From contig NZ_CALSFU010000002.1 in assembly GCF_943737005.1 (NCBI RefSeq), positions 1 to 64,000 on the forward strand: 64,000 bases of DNA, given 5' to 3'. Below are positions 53,374 through 63,813 of the stretch, piece after piece (position 1 is the stretch's first letter; each line of letters opens with the position of its first letter). The notes under the pieces were generated by a model that saw only the letters and a list, made by a program, of their open reading frames with translations, had not been told where the DNA came from and did not search any database. The DNA comes from Achromobacter sp. Marseille-Q4962. Its GTDB lineage: Bacteria > Pseudomonadota > Gammaproteobacteria > Burkholderiales > Burkholderiaceae_B. Made by a program: the position numbers and the translations under genes.

Positions 53374-55890
53374 ATGAAAACGTGGTTCAAGCGCATATTG
53401 ATAGGCCTGGTTGTGTTGGTTGTCGTGGCCGTCGTCGGCCTGGCCATCTTTTTGCTGACGTTCGACCCCAACGCGTACAAGTACAAGCTCGAGGAACTGG
53501 TGCAGCAGCGTTATCACCGCACGCTCAGCATCGACGGCGAAATCGAACTGTCGCTCTTCCCGCGCATCGGGCTGTCGGTGCAGAACGTGTCGCTGTCCGA
53601 GCCCGATAGCACGGACATCTTCGCCTCCATCCAGAGCACGCGGCTGGCCGTGGCGGTCTGGCCACTGCTGTCCAACAGCTTCGTGGTGGACCACGTGGCC
53701 ATCAGCGGCCTGAAGGCGCGCGTGGTGCGCGGCAAGGACGGCGCCTTCAATTTCAGCAATCTCGTGGGCGGCATCGAGCCCAACACCGTGGCTCCGGCCA
53801 ACCCGGCCGAGGCCCTGGCGGGAGCGGCCCAGGCGGCCGCGCAGGCGCTCACCAGCGGCACGCTGCCGGCGCCGCGCAACAACATGCAGATCGACATCGC
53901 CGGTCTGGACCTGAAAGACAGCGAGGTCCAGCTCCAGGACCAGATCACCGGCATGGCCGTGGCCGTGACGCGCATCAACGCCAACACGGGCCGCGTGACG
54001 TTCAACCAGCCTTTCGACGTGCGCCTGTCCGCCCGGGTCGAGGGCGGCTATCCCCGCGTGGACGCCAACCTCAACGGCCAGGCATTGCTCACGCTGGATC
54101 CGTCGGCGCAGCGCTACGCGGCCCAGAAGCTGGACCTGCGCATGGACGGCAAGCTGCCCGGCGCCGAGGCCAAGAGCCTGGCGGTGCGCGGCAACCTGGC
54201 CTTCAATGGCCGCAAGTCGGCGCTGGACGTGGCCGGCCTGGAAATCGTGTTCCAGGGCGACGTGACCGACCCCGCCGCCCGCGCCTCCAATGTGGAAGCC
54301 AGCGTGGCCATGCCCAAGCTGTCGATCGACCCGCACAAGAGCCAGCTGCAGATCGAGAAGCTGGCCATCCGCGCCAAGGGCGCCGTCGAAGACGGTCCCT
54401 TCGAGCTGGCGGCCGATGCGCCGGCGCTCAACATCTCGCCCGCCTCGGCCACCGGCGAGGCCCTGACCGGCCGGGTGCGCGTCGGCGGCCTGGACGCCAG
54501 CTTCGGCCTGAACGGCATCAGCGGCAACGCGGGCGAGCTGGACATCAAGGAGGCCAAGCTCGACAGCACCTCCAAGAACGGCGAGCGCGTGGTCAAGCTG
54601 AACTTCGTCTCGCCGCTCACGCTGAACCTGCTGCAGCGCAGCGGCGGCATGTCGGCGCTGCGCGGCGACGTCAACATCACCGATCCGGGCCTGCCCAAGG
54701 GCAGCCTGCAGATTCCCGTGATCGGCAGCCTCGGCGCCGACCTGCTGAAAGACCAGGCCACCAGCAAGATCAACGCCGTGCTCGAAGGCGGCAAGTTCGA
54801 CCTCACCGCCGACATCGCCAAGCTGAGCGAGTCGCCGCAGGTGAAGTTCGCGCTGGCGGTCGACATCCTCGACCTGGACAAGCTCGCGCCGCCCGCCTCG
54901 GCCACGCCGCCGGCCAGGCAACCCGCCGGCGACGGCAAGAAAGACGAGTCCAAGCCGGCTCCGCCCGCGCCTCCGCCCGCGGCCGCGCCGCCGGCCGACG
55001 ACTCCATCGACCTGTCCGCGCTCGTCGGCCCCAGCGTCAACGGCACGCTCAAGGTGGGCAAGCTGGTGGTGCGCGGCCTGAAGGCCGAAGACGTCTCGGC
55101 CGCCCTCAAGCTGGAGCGCGGCAAGCTGGACATTTCCAGCCTGACGGCGGGCCTCTATGGCGGCAAGCTGGCCGGCGCGGTCAGCGTCGACGCCGCGCAG
55201 GGCAACCAGGTGGCGGCCAAGATGTCGCTGGCCGGCATCGCCATCGAGCCGCTGCTGGTCGACCTGGCCAACCGCAACGTGCTGAGCGGCACCGGCAGCC
55301 TGGCGCTCGACCTCAAGACCGCCGGCGCGAATTCCTACGCCATGAAGAGCGGGCTGGGCGGCACCATGCAGCTGCGGCTGCGCGACGGCGCGGTCAAGGG
55401 CATCGACCTCGCCCGCACGCTGCGCGAGCTCAAGGCCGCGTTCAAGCCCGAGTCGGCCGAGGAAACCGTGGCGTCCGACGCCACCCGCCAGACCGCATTC
55501 TCGGAAATGGACGCCGACCTGTCTTTCACCAAGGGCGTGGCCACGGTCAAGCGCCTGAACGTCGTGTCGCCCCTGCTGCGCGTGACGCAAGGCGAGCCCG
55601 CCGCCATCGATTTCGTGAAAAGCCAGCTCGACCTGGTGGCGCGCGCGCGGGTGGTGAATCCGGCCGCCGACCCCGAGGGCAAGGATCTGGTCGACCTGAA
55701 AGACGTGACCATCCCCGTGCACGTGCAGGGTCCGTTCGACAAGCTCTCCTATACCGTGCTCTGGAAAGACGCCATCGGCGGCATCCTCAAGCGCAGCCTG
55801 GAGAACCGGCTGCGCGACGCCGTCACGGGCAAGGGCGGCAAGGGCGGCGCGGCCGTGGAAGAAGCCATCAAGGGACTGCTGGGCAAATGA
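53374..55890 (+). CDS. AsmA-family protein
   Basis: An 838-aa protein anchored by one N-terminal helix (RILIGLVVLVVVAVVGLAIFLL). It has the AsmA start motif FDPNAYKYKLEELVQQRYHRTLSIDGEIELSLFPRIGLSVQNVSL and a large periplasmic beta-rich body. A Pro/Ala/Lys-rich linker lies near residue 510-545. The AsmA C-terminal domain (LSGTGSLALDLKTAGANSYAMKSGLGGTMQLRLRDGAVKGIDLARTLRELKA) precedes a final amphipathic region. AsmA-like proteins are now viewed as lipid-transfer bridges between inner and outer membranes. Last gene before a small MOSC-N protein, with a four-base overlap. Confidence 0.92.
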   Translation: MKTWFKRILIGLVVLVVVAVVGLAIFLLTFDPNAYKYKLEELVQQRYHRTLSIDGEIELSLFPRIGLSVQNVSLSEPDSTDIFASIQSTRLAVAVWPLLSNSFVVDHVAISGLKARVVRGKDGAFNFSNLVGGIEPNTVAPANPAEALAGAAQAAAQALTSGTLPAPRNNMQIDIAGLDLKDSEVQLQDQITGMAVAVTRINANTGRVTFNQPFDVRLSARVEGGYPRVDANLNGQALLTLDPSAQRYAAQKLDLRMDGKLPGAEAKSLAVRGNLAFNGRKSALDVAGLEIVFQGDVTDPAARASNVEASVAMPKLSIDPHKSQLQIEKLAIRAKGAVEDGPFELAADAPALNISPASATGEALTGRVRVGGLDASFGLNGISGNAGELDIKEAKLDSTSKNGERVVKLNFVSPLTLNLLQRSGGMSALRGDVNITDPGLPKGSLQIPVIGSLGADLLKDQATSKINAVLEGGKFDLTADIAKLSESPQVKFALAVDILDLDKLAPPASATPPARQPAGDGKKDESKPAPPAPPPAAAPPADDSIDLSALVGPSVNGTLKVGKLVVRGLKAEDVSAALKLERGKLDISSLTAGLYGGKLAGAVSVDAAQGNQVAAKMSLAGIAIEPLLVDLANRNVLSGTGSLALDLKTAGANSYAMKSGLGGTMQLRLRDGAVKGIDLARTLRELKAAFKPESAEETVASDATRQTAFSEMDADLSFTKGVATVKRLNVVSPLLRVTQGEPAAIDFVKSQLDLVARARVVNPAADPEGKDLVDLKDVTIPVHVQGPFDKLSYTVLWKDAIGGILKRSLENRLRDAVTGKGGKGGAAVEEAIKGLLGK

Positions 55891-56276
55891 GCGAGCAAAC
55901 GGTTTACGAGCCCGTGGCGGGTTGCGGCGGCACCACGCAGCCGCAGGCCGCCGCGTATCACCGCCAGTGGCTGGTGGCCAACGATGCCGGCCAATGGATG
56001 AGCCGCGGGCTGTGTCCGAAGCTCGAGCAGGTGTCGGTGGAGCTGCGCCTGGGCTACCTGGTGCTGCGGGCCCCGGGCATGCTGCGCATGGACATTCCGC
56101 TGGACGTCATCGAGGACGACGACAGCGTGCGCTACGGCCTGCGCCTGGGCGAGCAGGCGATCGACGTGGTGGACGAAGGCGAGCTCGCCGCCGCGTGGAT
56201 ATCGAATTTCGTCGGGGTGCCCTGCCGCATTCTCAAGGTGCACCCCGAGACGCCGGTTCGGTCCTGGCCGGACTGA
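55887..56276 (+). CDS. Stand-alone MOSC N-terminal beta-barrel domain protein
   Basis: A 129-aa protein that matches only the N-terminal barrel of MOSC proteins. AAYHRQWLVANDAGQWMSRGLCPKLEQVSVEL corresponds to the DRxWMVVDxxGxFLTQRxxPxLxxV block. The later GLRLGEQAIDVVDEGELAAAWISNFVGVPCRILKV corresponds to the WxSxxLGxxCRLV block. The catalytic MOSC domain with its conserved Cys that would follow is absent, since the protein stops at SWPD. It overlaps asmA by four bases (ATGA). Function is unknown; sulfur carriage is not supported without the MOSC half. Confidence 0.7.
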   Translation: MSEQTVYEPVAGCGGTTQPQAAAYHRQWLVANDAGQWMSRGLCPKLEQVSVELRLGYLVLRAPGMLRMDIPLDVIEDDDSVRYGLRLGEQAIDVVDEGELAAAWISNFVGVPCRILKVHPETPVRSWPD

Positions 56277-56307
56277 CGGCCTGCCGCGCGGCCGGACGCC
56301 CTCCGGT

Positions 56308-57842
<1,535 letters not shown>

Positions 57843-57905
57843 TCAAAACGGCCGGCGCCCATCCGGCGCGCCGCGCCCGGCCCGGTTGCCCGTGCCGGGC
57901 AACAT

Positions 57906-57924
57906 CGTTATCGTTTATATAACG
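57906..57924. promoter_or_regulatory. 19-bp palindrome, operator candidate
   Basis: CGTTAT-CGTTTAT-ATAACG, 6-bp perfect arms, 68 bp upstream of the first winged-helix gene. It is A/T-rich in a G/C-rich setting and includes TATATAA, so operator and promoter probably overlap. It lies between two divergent genes. Confidence 0.65.
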
Positions 57925-57991
57925 TTTTGCGGACCGGCGCTGCCGCGCTGCCCGCGAGCGGCGTGGCAGGCTTGACGGTCGGGGGCAGGCA

Positions 57992-58444
57992 ATGTTTGCG
58001 ATTACCCGGTTCCACCAGTTCATGATCCTTTACCGCGTGCGTTACGCCGCGGCGCTGGCGCGGGCCCTGAACGTCTCGCCCGCGGCCGCGTTGGCGCTCG
58101 ACATGGCGCTGGATGCGGGCCGCATGCCGCTGCGGACGCTGCACGATCTTCTCGGATGCAGCCGCGCCCAGGCCATGGCCGCAGCCTTCGACCTCGAAAG
58201 GCAGGGCCTGGTCCGCCCCATCGACGACACCCGCGACGCCCATGGCGAATACTTCGTGGCGCCCATCGACGAGCGCTGCGAGGCCGCGCGCCTGTACCGC
58301 GCCCGGCTCGAGGCGCTGGTCGATGAGCGCGGCCTGTACGAGGGCGGGCAGTCGGTGGAGGCGATGCTGGCGTCGCTCGAAGATATTTTCACCACGGCGC
58401 TGGCGGAGATCGACGACAGCGCGGTCGCGGTGGGCTCGCCGTGA
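57992..58444 (+). CDS. Small winged-helix protein, MarR-like (first of a pair)
   Basis: A 150-aa protein. A central helix-turn-helix is visible (MPLRTLHDLLGCSRAQAMAAAFDLERQGLVRPIDDTRDAHGEYFVAPIDER, residues about 45-98): the recognition helix and a wing with DTRDAHGEYF resemble MarR. The N-terminal helices (ITRFHQFMILYRVRYAAALARAL) and acidic C-terminus (VEAMLASLEDIFTTALAEIDD) could form the dimer interface. A 19-bp palindrome lies upstream. The second regulator-like gene follows after 9 bp. No family name can be given with confidence. Confidence 0.68.
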   Translation: MFAITRFHQFMILYRVRYAAALARALNVSPAAALALDMALDAGRMPLRTLHDLLGCSRAQAMAAAFDLERQGLVRPIDDTRDAHGEYFVAPIDERCEAARLYRARLEALVDERGLYEGGQSVEAMLASLEDIFTTALAEIDDSAVAVGSP

Positions 58445-58453
58445 GGGTTCGCC

Positions 58454-58804
58454 ATGCCTGCCAGGCCGGCTGACATCTATCTGCGGTTCCTGCAATTGAG
58501 GGCAGGGTTGCGCGGTTTGTCGCCGCTGCCCGCGCTGGACCCGCTCGAAGAGAAAATCCTGGAATCCGTGGCCCGGGTGACGCAGAAAAACGGGCGGCTG
58601 TCGGTGCGCGACATGATGGCCCACGGCGAACTCGGCTCGCCCGCCACCATTCATGCGCGCCTGACCTCGATGCGCGCGAAAGGCTGGCTCACGCTGAACG
58701 ATACCGAAGACGCCCGCCGCAAGCAGATCGAATTCACGCCTGCCGCGCTGCGGCATTTCGACAGGCTGGCCGAGACCTTCGCCCAGGCCGCGCGGGACGC
58801 CTGA
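58454..58804 (+). CDS. Small winged-helix protein, MarR-like (second of a pair)
   Basis: A 116-aa protein with a winged HTH (LDPLEEKILESVARVTQKNGRLSVRDMMAHGELGSPATIHARLTSMRAKGWLTLNDTEDARRKQIEFTPAALRHFDRL, residues about 28-106). Here the wing DTEDARRKQIEFTPAA is clearly MarR-like. It starts 9 bp after the preceding gene and ends 19 bp before the convergent coaD stop. The two proteins share a fold but little sequence, so they may act as a heterodimer or as successive regulators. Target unknown. Confidence 0.72.
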   Translation: MPARPADIYLRFLQLRAGLRGLSPLPALDPLEEKILESVARVTQKNGRLSVRDMMAHGELGSPATIHARLTSMRAKGWLTLNDTEDARRKQIEFTPAALRHFDRLAETFAQAARDA

Positions 58805-58823
58805 GCGCCCCGCGGCCCGGCGT

Positions 58824-59342
<519 letters not shown>

Positions 59343-59385
59343 TTATTGATGGCGTACACCTTCCTCCGAAGCCCGGATTATTGAC

Positions 59386-59952
59386 TTATTTCCGCAATGC
59401 AGCAAATTCCATCAGGTGGTAATGCACGGCGCCGGCCTTGTCCTGGCGCAGCATGCGGAATCCTTCGGGCGGATCGATCGGGCTTTCGGCTTCAGCATAG
59501 ACCAGGCCGCCGTCGTTCAGAATACCCGGCAGCATCGGCCATATGCGGGGCAGCCAGCCCTGTCCGAAGGGAGGATCGAGCAGGACGAGGTCGAAGCGCG
59601 AAGCGTCCATCCGTTGCAGGACCTGCATCGCATCGCCCGCATGGATGCGTATCATGTCGGCTTTGAGCTTGTCGCGCAGTGTCCGCAGGGCGGACGCGGC
59701 GGTTCTGTCGCGCTCGACCATCAGCACGTGGCCGACGCCGCGCGAGGCCGCCTCGAAGCCCAGCGCCCCGCTGCCCGCGAACAGATCCAGCACCTGCTTG
59801 CCGGCGAATTCGCCGCCCCACAGGTGGTTGAGCCAGTTGTAGAGCGTTTCGCGCACCCGGTCGGGGGTGGGACGGAGCGTTTCCACGTCGGGGACGGCGA
59901 TGGGAGTGCGCCGGTATTGGCCTCCGACGATACGAATATACTTGTTGCCCAT
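59386..59952 (-). CDS. rsmD: 16S rRNA (guanine(966)-N(2))-methyltransferase
   Basis: A 188-aa SAM methyltransferase acting on G966 of 16S rRNA. Motifs are IRIVGGQYRRTPIAVPDVETLRPTPDRVRETLYNWL, the SAM loop VLDLFAGSGALGFEAASRG, and the N6/N2-adenine/guanine-type catalytic DPPFG (LVLLDPPFGQGW). The open frame continues far upstream, but [11 protein letters not shown] at 59952 is the family start and the only Met near it. Its start codon overlaps that of ftsY on the other strand within the tetramer CATG. Confidence 0.93.
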   Translation of the reverse strand: MGNKYIRIVGGQYRRTPIAVPDVETLRPTPDRVRETLYNWLNHLWGGEFAGKQVLDLFAGSGALGFEAASRGVGHVLMVERDRTAASALRTLRDKLKADMIRIHAGDAMQVLQRMDASRFDLVLLDPPFGQGWLPRIWPMLPGILNDGGLVYAEAESPIDPPEGFRMLRQDKAGAVHYHLMEFAALRK

Positions 59953-61201
59953 GTTCAGCTTCTTCAAGAAAAAGACCCCTCCGCCCGCCGCGCCGGCCCA
60001 GCCCGCGCCGCTGCCGGAGGCTGCGCCGGCGTCCGAGCCGGCGCCTGCGGCCGCGCCTGCGCCACTGTCGCAGCCCGCCCCGCCGGTTCCTCCCGCGCCT
60101 ACGCCGGCCGCGCCTGAGCCGGCCGCGCCTGAGCCGGCCGCGCCTGAGCCGGTCGCCCCTGAGCCGGTCGCCCCTGAGCCGGTCGCCCCGGCCGCCACGG
60201 CGCCAGCGGCGATGCCGTCGGCCGCGTCCGAGCCGGCTGCGCCTGCGCCGGAGTCCGGCGCCCCGGCGGCCGCCGGGGCCGCGCCCAGGAAGGCTTCGTG
60301 GCTGACCCGCCTCAAGCAGGGCCTGTCGCGCACCGGCCAGAGCATCGGCGGCATTTTCGTCGGCGTGAAGGTCGACGAGAACCTTTTCGAGGAACTCGAA
60401 TCGGCGCTCATTATGGCCGATGCGGGGCTGGAGGCCACCGAGAAGCTGCTTGCGGCCCTGCGCGCCCGGGTCAAGAAAGAACGCATCGAAGACCCGGCCA
60501 AGGTCAAGGCGGCGCTGCGCGAATTGCTGGCCGACCACCTGCGGCCGCTGCAGCGCAGCTTCGAGCTCAACCGCGCCAAGCCGCTGGTGGTGATGATCGC
60601 CGGGGTGAACGGCGCGGGCAAGACCACGTCCATCGGCAAGCTGGCCAACACGTTCCAGCGCCAGGGCGCCAGCGTGCTGCTGGCCGCGGGCGACACCTTC
60701 CGCGCGGCGGCGCGCGAACAGCTCATCGAATGGGGCAGCCGCAACAACGTCACGGTCATCTCCCAGGACGGCGGCGACCCCGCCGCAGTGGCCTTCGACG
60801 CCGTCAATGCCGGGCGCGCCCGGGGCGCCAGCGTGGTCATGGTGGACACGGCGGGCCGCCTGCCGACCCAGCTGCACCTGATGGAAGAGCTGAAGAAGAT
60901 CCGCCGCGTGATCGGCAAGGCCGACGCCTCCGCGCCGCATGAGGTGCTGCTGGTGGTGGACGGCAACACCGGCCAGAATGCGCTGGCGCAGATCCGCGCC
61001 TTCGATGCCGCCATCAATCTCACCGGCCTGGTCGTGACCAAGCTGGACGGCACCGCCAAGGGCGGCACGCTGGCCGCCGTGGCGGCGGGCAGCCAGGGCG
61101 TGCGGCCGATTCCGGTCTACTGGATCGGCGTGGGCGAAAGCCTGGAAGACCTGCAGCCCTTCGTCGCCGATGAATTCGCCGGCGCGCTGCTGGCCGATTG
61201 A
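59951..61201 (+). CDS. ftsY: Signal recognition particle receptor FtsY
   Basis: A 416-aa SRP GTPase that docks ribosome-nascent chain-SRP complexes at the inner membrane. MFSFFKKK begins an N-terminal acidic/Pro-Ala A-domain (to about residue 115) that contains five tandem APEP-type units. The NG domain follows, with P-loop [15 protein letters not shown] from residue 218, [20 protein letters not shown] and [10 protein letters not shown]. There is no Shine-Dalgarno sequence before the ATG at 59951; in-frame ATGs at 59867 and 59900 would add residues antisense to rsmD. Divergent from rsmD. Confidence 0.94.
   Translation: MFSFFKKKTPPPAAPAQPAPLPEAAPASEPAPAAAPAPLSQPAPPVPPAPTPAAPEPAAPEPAAPEPVAPEPVAPEPVAPAATAPAAMPSAASEPAAPAPESGAPAAAGAAPRKASWLTRLKQGLSRTGQSIGGIFVGVKVDENLFEELESALIMADAGLEATEKLLAALRARVKKERIEDPAKVKAALRELLADHLRPLQRSFELNRAKPLVVMIAGVNGAGKTTSIGKLANTFQRQGASVLLAAGDTFRAAAREQLIEWGSRNNVTVISQDGGDPAAVAFDAVNAGRARGASVVMVDTAGRLPTQLHLMEELKKIRRVIGKADASAPHEVLLVVDGNTGQNALAQIRAFDAAINLTGLVVTKLDGTAKGGTLAAVAAGSQGVRPIPVYWIGVGESLEDLQPFVADEFAGALLAD
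60107..60181 (+). repeat. Tandem 15-bp repeat within ftsY
   Basis: Five direct units: three identical copies of GCCGCGCCTGAGCCG, then two identical copies of GTCGCCCCTGAGCCG. They encode (A/V)APEP units. Identity at the DNA level implies recent expansion and likely length variation between strains. Confidence 0.85.
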
Positions 61202-61205
61202 ACCG

Positions 61206-61238
61206 CCGCCCGCCGGCGCGTTCTGCGCCGGCGGGCGG
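61206..61238. terminator. Hairpin terminator after ftsY
   Basis: A perfect 14-bp stem CCGCCCGCCGGCGC / GCGCCGGCGGGCGG with loop GTTCT, 4 bp after the ftsY stop. ATTTTCC follows 5 bp later. Confidence 0.75.
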
Positions 61239-61253
61239 CCGAGGATTTTCCTG

Positions 61254-61280
61254 GAATGCCGGCGTTCTGCGCCGGCATTC
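61254..61280. terminator. Hairpin terminator serving the phospholipase gene
   Basis: A perfect 11-bp stem GAATGCCGGCG / CGCCGGCATTC with loop TTCTG, 11 bp from the phospholipase stop. On the minus strand AGGAAAATCC follows. It shares loop and core with the first hairpin. Confidence 0.7.
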
Positions 61281-61291
61281 GTCTTCGGGGC

Positions 61292-63487
61292 TCAGGCCAC
61301 TTGCCCCATGGCCGGGTCGCTGATGGAATCCTTGCCCGTTTCCATGCGTCCGGCAAAGCGCCGCGCGAACGCGGCGTAGCCTTCGCAGGCCACCGCGAAG
61401 TCATACCACTGGCCGCATGCGGCCACATCCCACGTCAGCTCTCCCGTTGCGCCGGGCTGCACCGTCACGCTCCACGGGCCGTCGCCGCGGTAGGCCATGG
61501 CGCGCACCGAGAACACGCAGGGCGCGGCGCCGTCGTTGCGCAGCTTGACCTGCACCTGCGGGGTTTCGCAGGGCAGGTAGCACACCTGGATCTCCGGCCG
61601 CGCGCCGGCGGCCTGGGCGAGATCGCCGGCAAACGAACGATGATAGCCATTGGGGCCCAGCACCCAGAGGTCGTACCGCCCCTGGTCGGCGGAAACGTCC
61701 CAGGCGTCTTCCAGCGACTTGCCGGCTTCGACGACGTAGCGCCGCGGTATGCGGTCCAGGCGCAGCTTGTCGTACACATGGAAGACGGCCGCCGCGCCGG
61801 CGGCGCTGGCGTTGGCGAAGATCAGCCGGACCTGCCCGGCGCCCGCGTCTTCGCGCGCGCTGGCGTGCAGCTCGTAGGGCAGGGCGCGCGAGGGGCGCGT
61901 TCCCGGCGCCTGGGCGGGCAGGGTCTGCACGGCGGGCACGGCGATGGCCGGCTGTTTTTCCTGCCAGCTCGTCAGCCCGTCGGCGTCGCTGCGCGTGCGG
62001 CGTCCGGCCAGCATGGGCAGCGACGCGGTGTTGGGCGACACGAAGTCCAGGCAGGAGGTCAGGTCGCCGCACACCGCCCGGCGGAACGGGGCGATATTGG
62101 GTTCCGCGACGCCGAAGCGCCGCTCCAGGAAGCGCAGCACCGAGGTGTGGTCGAACACTTGCGAATTCACCCAGCCGCCGCGGCTCCAGGGCGAGATGAC
62201 CCACATGGGCACCCGCATGCCGGGGCCGAACGGCTTGCCGTCGGCCGTGAGCTGCCTGGGCGTGGCGGGCGCGTAGGTAAAGTACTCGAAGGCCATGTCG
62301 GCATCGGACAGCGTGGATTTGCCCGCCAGCGTGCCGTCCTCGTTGCGCGAGGGGGCGGACGGCGAGGGCATGTGGTCGAAGAAGCCGTCGTTCTCGTCGT
62401 AGGTCACCAGGAACACCGTCTTGCTCCAGACCTCCGGCGACAGGGTCAGCGCGTCCAGCGCGGCCTGGATGTACCAGGCGCCCTTGGCCGGGCTGGAGGG
62501 CCCGGGATGTTCGCTGTACGCCGCGGGGGGAATGATCCACGACACTTCGGGCAGCGTGCCGTTGAGCACGTCGTCGCGCAGGCTCTGCAAAAAGCCGCCG
62601 TCGGGCATGGTGTTGCCGAATCCCTTGGCGAACGGGCTGTAGGCGTCGTCGATGGCCGGGTTGTAGGCGGGGCCGCCGTTGTTGGTCACCTGGCGGTCGG
62701 CCGGCATTTTCTCGATCTCGGCGCGCCAGTGCCGGAAGCTCATCATTTCGTTGCAGCCGAAGTTGTCCGGAATGTTCTGGTACACCTTCCAGCTCACGCC
62801 GGCCTGCTGCAGGCGGTCGGCGTAGGTGGTCCAGGTCCAGCCCTCGGTAGAGGGGCCCACGTCGGCGCCGTCGTTCATTTCGTTCATGACCACGGCCACG
62901 TTGTCGCCCGTGGGGCCGTTGGTGCCGGTCCAGAAGAAGAGGCGGTTGGGAATCGTGCCCGCGTGCATGGAGCAGTGGTAGGCGTCGCACAGCGTGAAGG
63001 CTTCTGCCAGCGCGCGGTGAAAGGGCACTTCGGCGTCTTCGTAATAGCCCATGGACAGCGGCTGCTTGGCGCTGGGCCACCGGTTCATGCGGCCGTGATC
63101 CCAGGCGGCCTGGCAGTTGGGCCAGGCGTGCGGCGTGCTGCCCGCCCGCTGTGCGTTGCCCTGCGTGGCGTCCAGGTGGTAGGGCAGCTCTTCGGTGCCG
63201 TCGGCCCGGGTCTGGTGAAAGACCGTCTTGCCGTTGGACAGCGGGATCGGAAAGCGGTCGCCGTAGCCGCGCACGCCGCGGAAAGTGCCGAAATAGCTGT
63301 CGAACGAACGGTTCTCCAGCATCAGCATGACCACATGCTTGACGTCCTGGATGGTGCCGGTGGCGTTGTTGGCCTCGATGGCCAGCGCGCGGCGGATGCT
63401 GGGCGGAAACATCGACAGCGCGCCCGCGGCGGCCGTGGCGCCCAGGGAGGCTTTGATGAACTTTCTCTTGGAAGCGTTGATCGTCAT
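61292..63487 (-). CDS. plcN: Phosphocholine-specific phospholipase C
   Basis: A 731-aa exported phospholipase C of the bacterial PLC/AcpA phosphatase family. The Tat-type signal peptide SKRKFIKASLGATAAAGALSM has Lys-Arg in place of the twin Arg. The catalytic domain begins VKHVVMLMLENRSFDSYFG (metal Glu-Asn) and has GTIPNRLFFWTGTNG (nucleophile region), YDENDGFFDHMPSP and SPWSRGGWVNSQVFDHTSVLRFLERRFG. Two C-terminal DUF756 beta repeats follow. It cleaves phosphatidylcholine or sphingomyelin to release phosphocholine. A small lipoprotein gene lies 30 bp upstream on the same strand. Confidence 0.93.
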   Translation of the reverse strand: MTINASKRKFIKASLGATAAAGALSMFPPSIRRALAIEANNATGTIQDVKHVVMLMLENRSFDSYFGTFRGVRGYGDRFPIPLSNGKTVFHQTRADGTEELPYHLDATQGNAQRAGSTPHAWPNCQAAWDHGRMNRWPSAKQPLSMGYYEDAEVPFHRALAEAFTLCDAYHCSMHAGTIPNRLFFWTGTNGPTGDNVAVVMNEMNDGADVGPSTEGWTWTTYADRLQQAGVSWKVYQNIPDNFGCNEMMSFRHWRAEIEKMPADRQVTNNGGPAYNPAIDDAYSPFAKGFGNTMPDGGFLQSLRDDVLNGTLPEVSWIIPPAAYSEHPGPSSPAKGAWYIQAALDALTLSPEVWSKTVFLVTYDENDGFFDHMPSPSAPSRNEDGTLAGKSTLSDADMAFEYFTYAPATPRQLTADGKPFGPGMRVPMWVISPWSRGGWVNSQVFDHTSVLRFLERRFGVAEPNIAPFRRAVCGDLTSCLDFVSPNTASLPMLAGRRTRSDADGLTSWQEKQPAIAVPAVQTLPAQAPGTRPSRALPYELHASAREDAGAGQVRLIFANASAAGAAAVFHVYDKLRLDRIPRRYVVEAGKSLEDAWDVSADQGRYDLWVLGPNGYHRSFAGDLAQAAGARPEIQVCYLPCETPQVQVKLRNDGAAPCVFSVRAMAYRGDGPWSVTVQPGATGELTWDVAACGQWYDFAVACEGYAAFARRFAGRMETGKDSISDPAMGQVA

Positions 63488-63517
63488 GGGAGCAGGCGGA
63501 TAGGTGGCGGACCGGGG

Positions 63518-63700
63518 TCACGGCGCGCAATGCGCGGCGCAGGCGGGGGGCGTTTCGGGAGCAGTGGGCGGAGCCGGCGCGGGATCGTCGGAGCCGTCGT
63601 CGTCGTCGCCGCAGGCGGCGAGCGCCAGCGCCAGCGAAACGGCGCAACAGGCGTACAGGCTCCGCCTGGCGAACGTGGTCAGCGTGTCGGTCATGGGCAT
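63518..63700 (-). CDS. Small putative lipoprotein upstream of phospholipase C
   Basis: A 60-residue open frame. It has Arg-rich n-region FARRSLYACC, hydrophobic VSLALALAA and lipobox LAAC with Cys30. The mature part is only about 30 residues: GDDDDGSDDPAPAPPTAPETPP, then two further Cys near the end (ACAAHC). Starts at 63700 or 63694. The Asp run just after the lipid anchor would direct it to the outer membrane or periplasmic side according to the +2 rule (Gly at +2 does not retain). It ends 30 bp before plcN, so it is probably co-transcribed. Unknown family. Confidence 0.6.
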   Translation of the reverse strand: MPMTDTLTTFARRSLYACCAVSLALALAACGDDDDGSDDPAPAPPTAPETPPACAAHCAP

Positions 63701-63813
63701 GATCGGGAATGAGGGTGGACGGGAAAGGCCCGCGCGGCGGGCCCGGGCGCGCCGGGCGCTTTCGGTGGCGCCCGGCGCGGTCCACCAGTATTCGGGGCCG
63801 GAATGTCTTTCCG

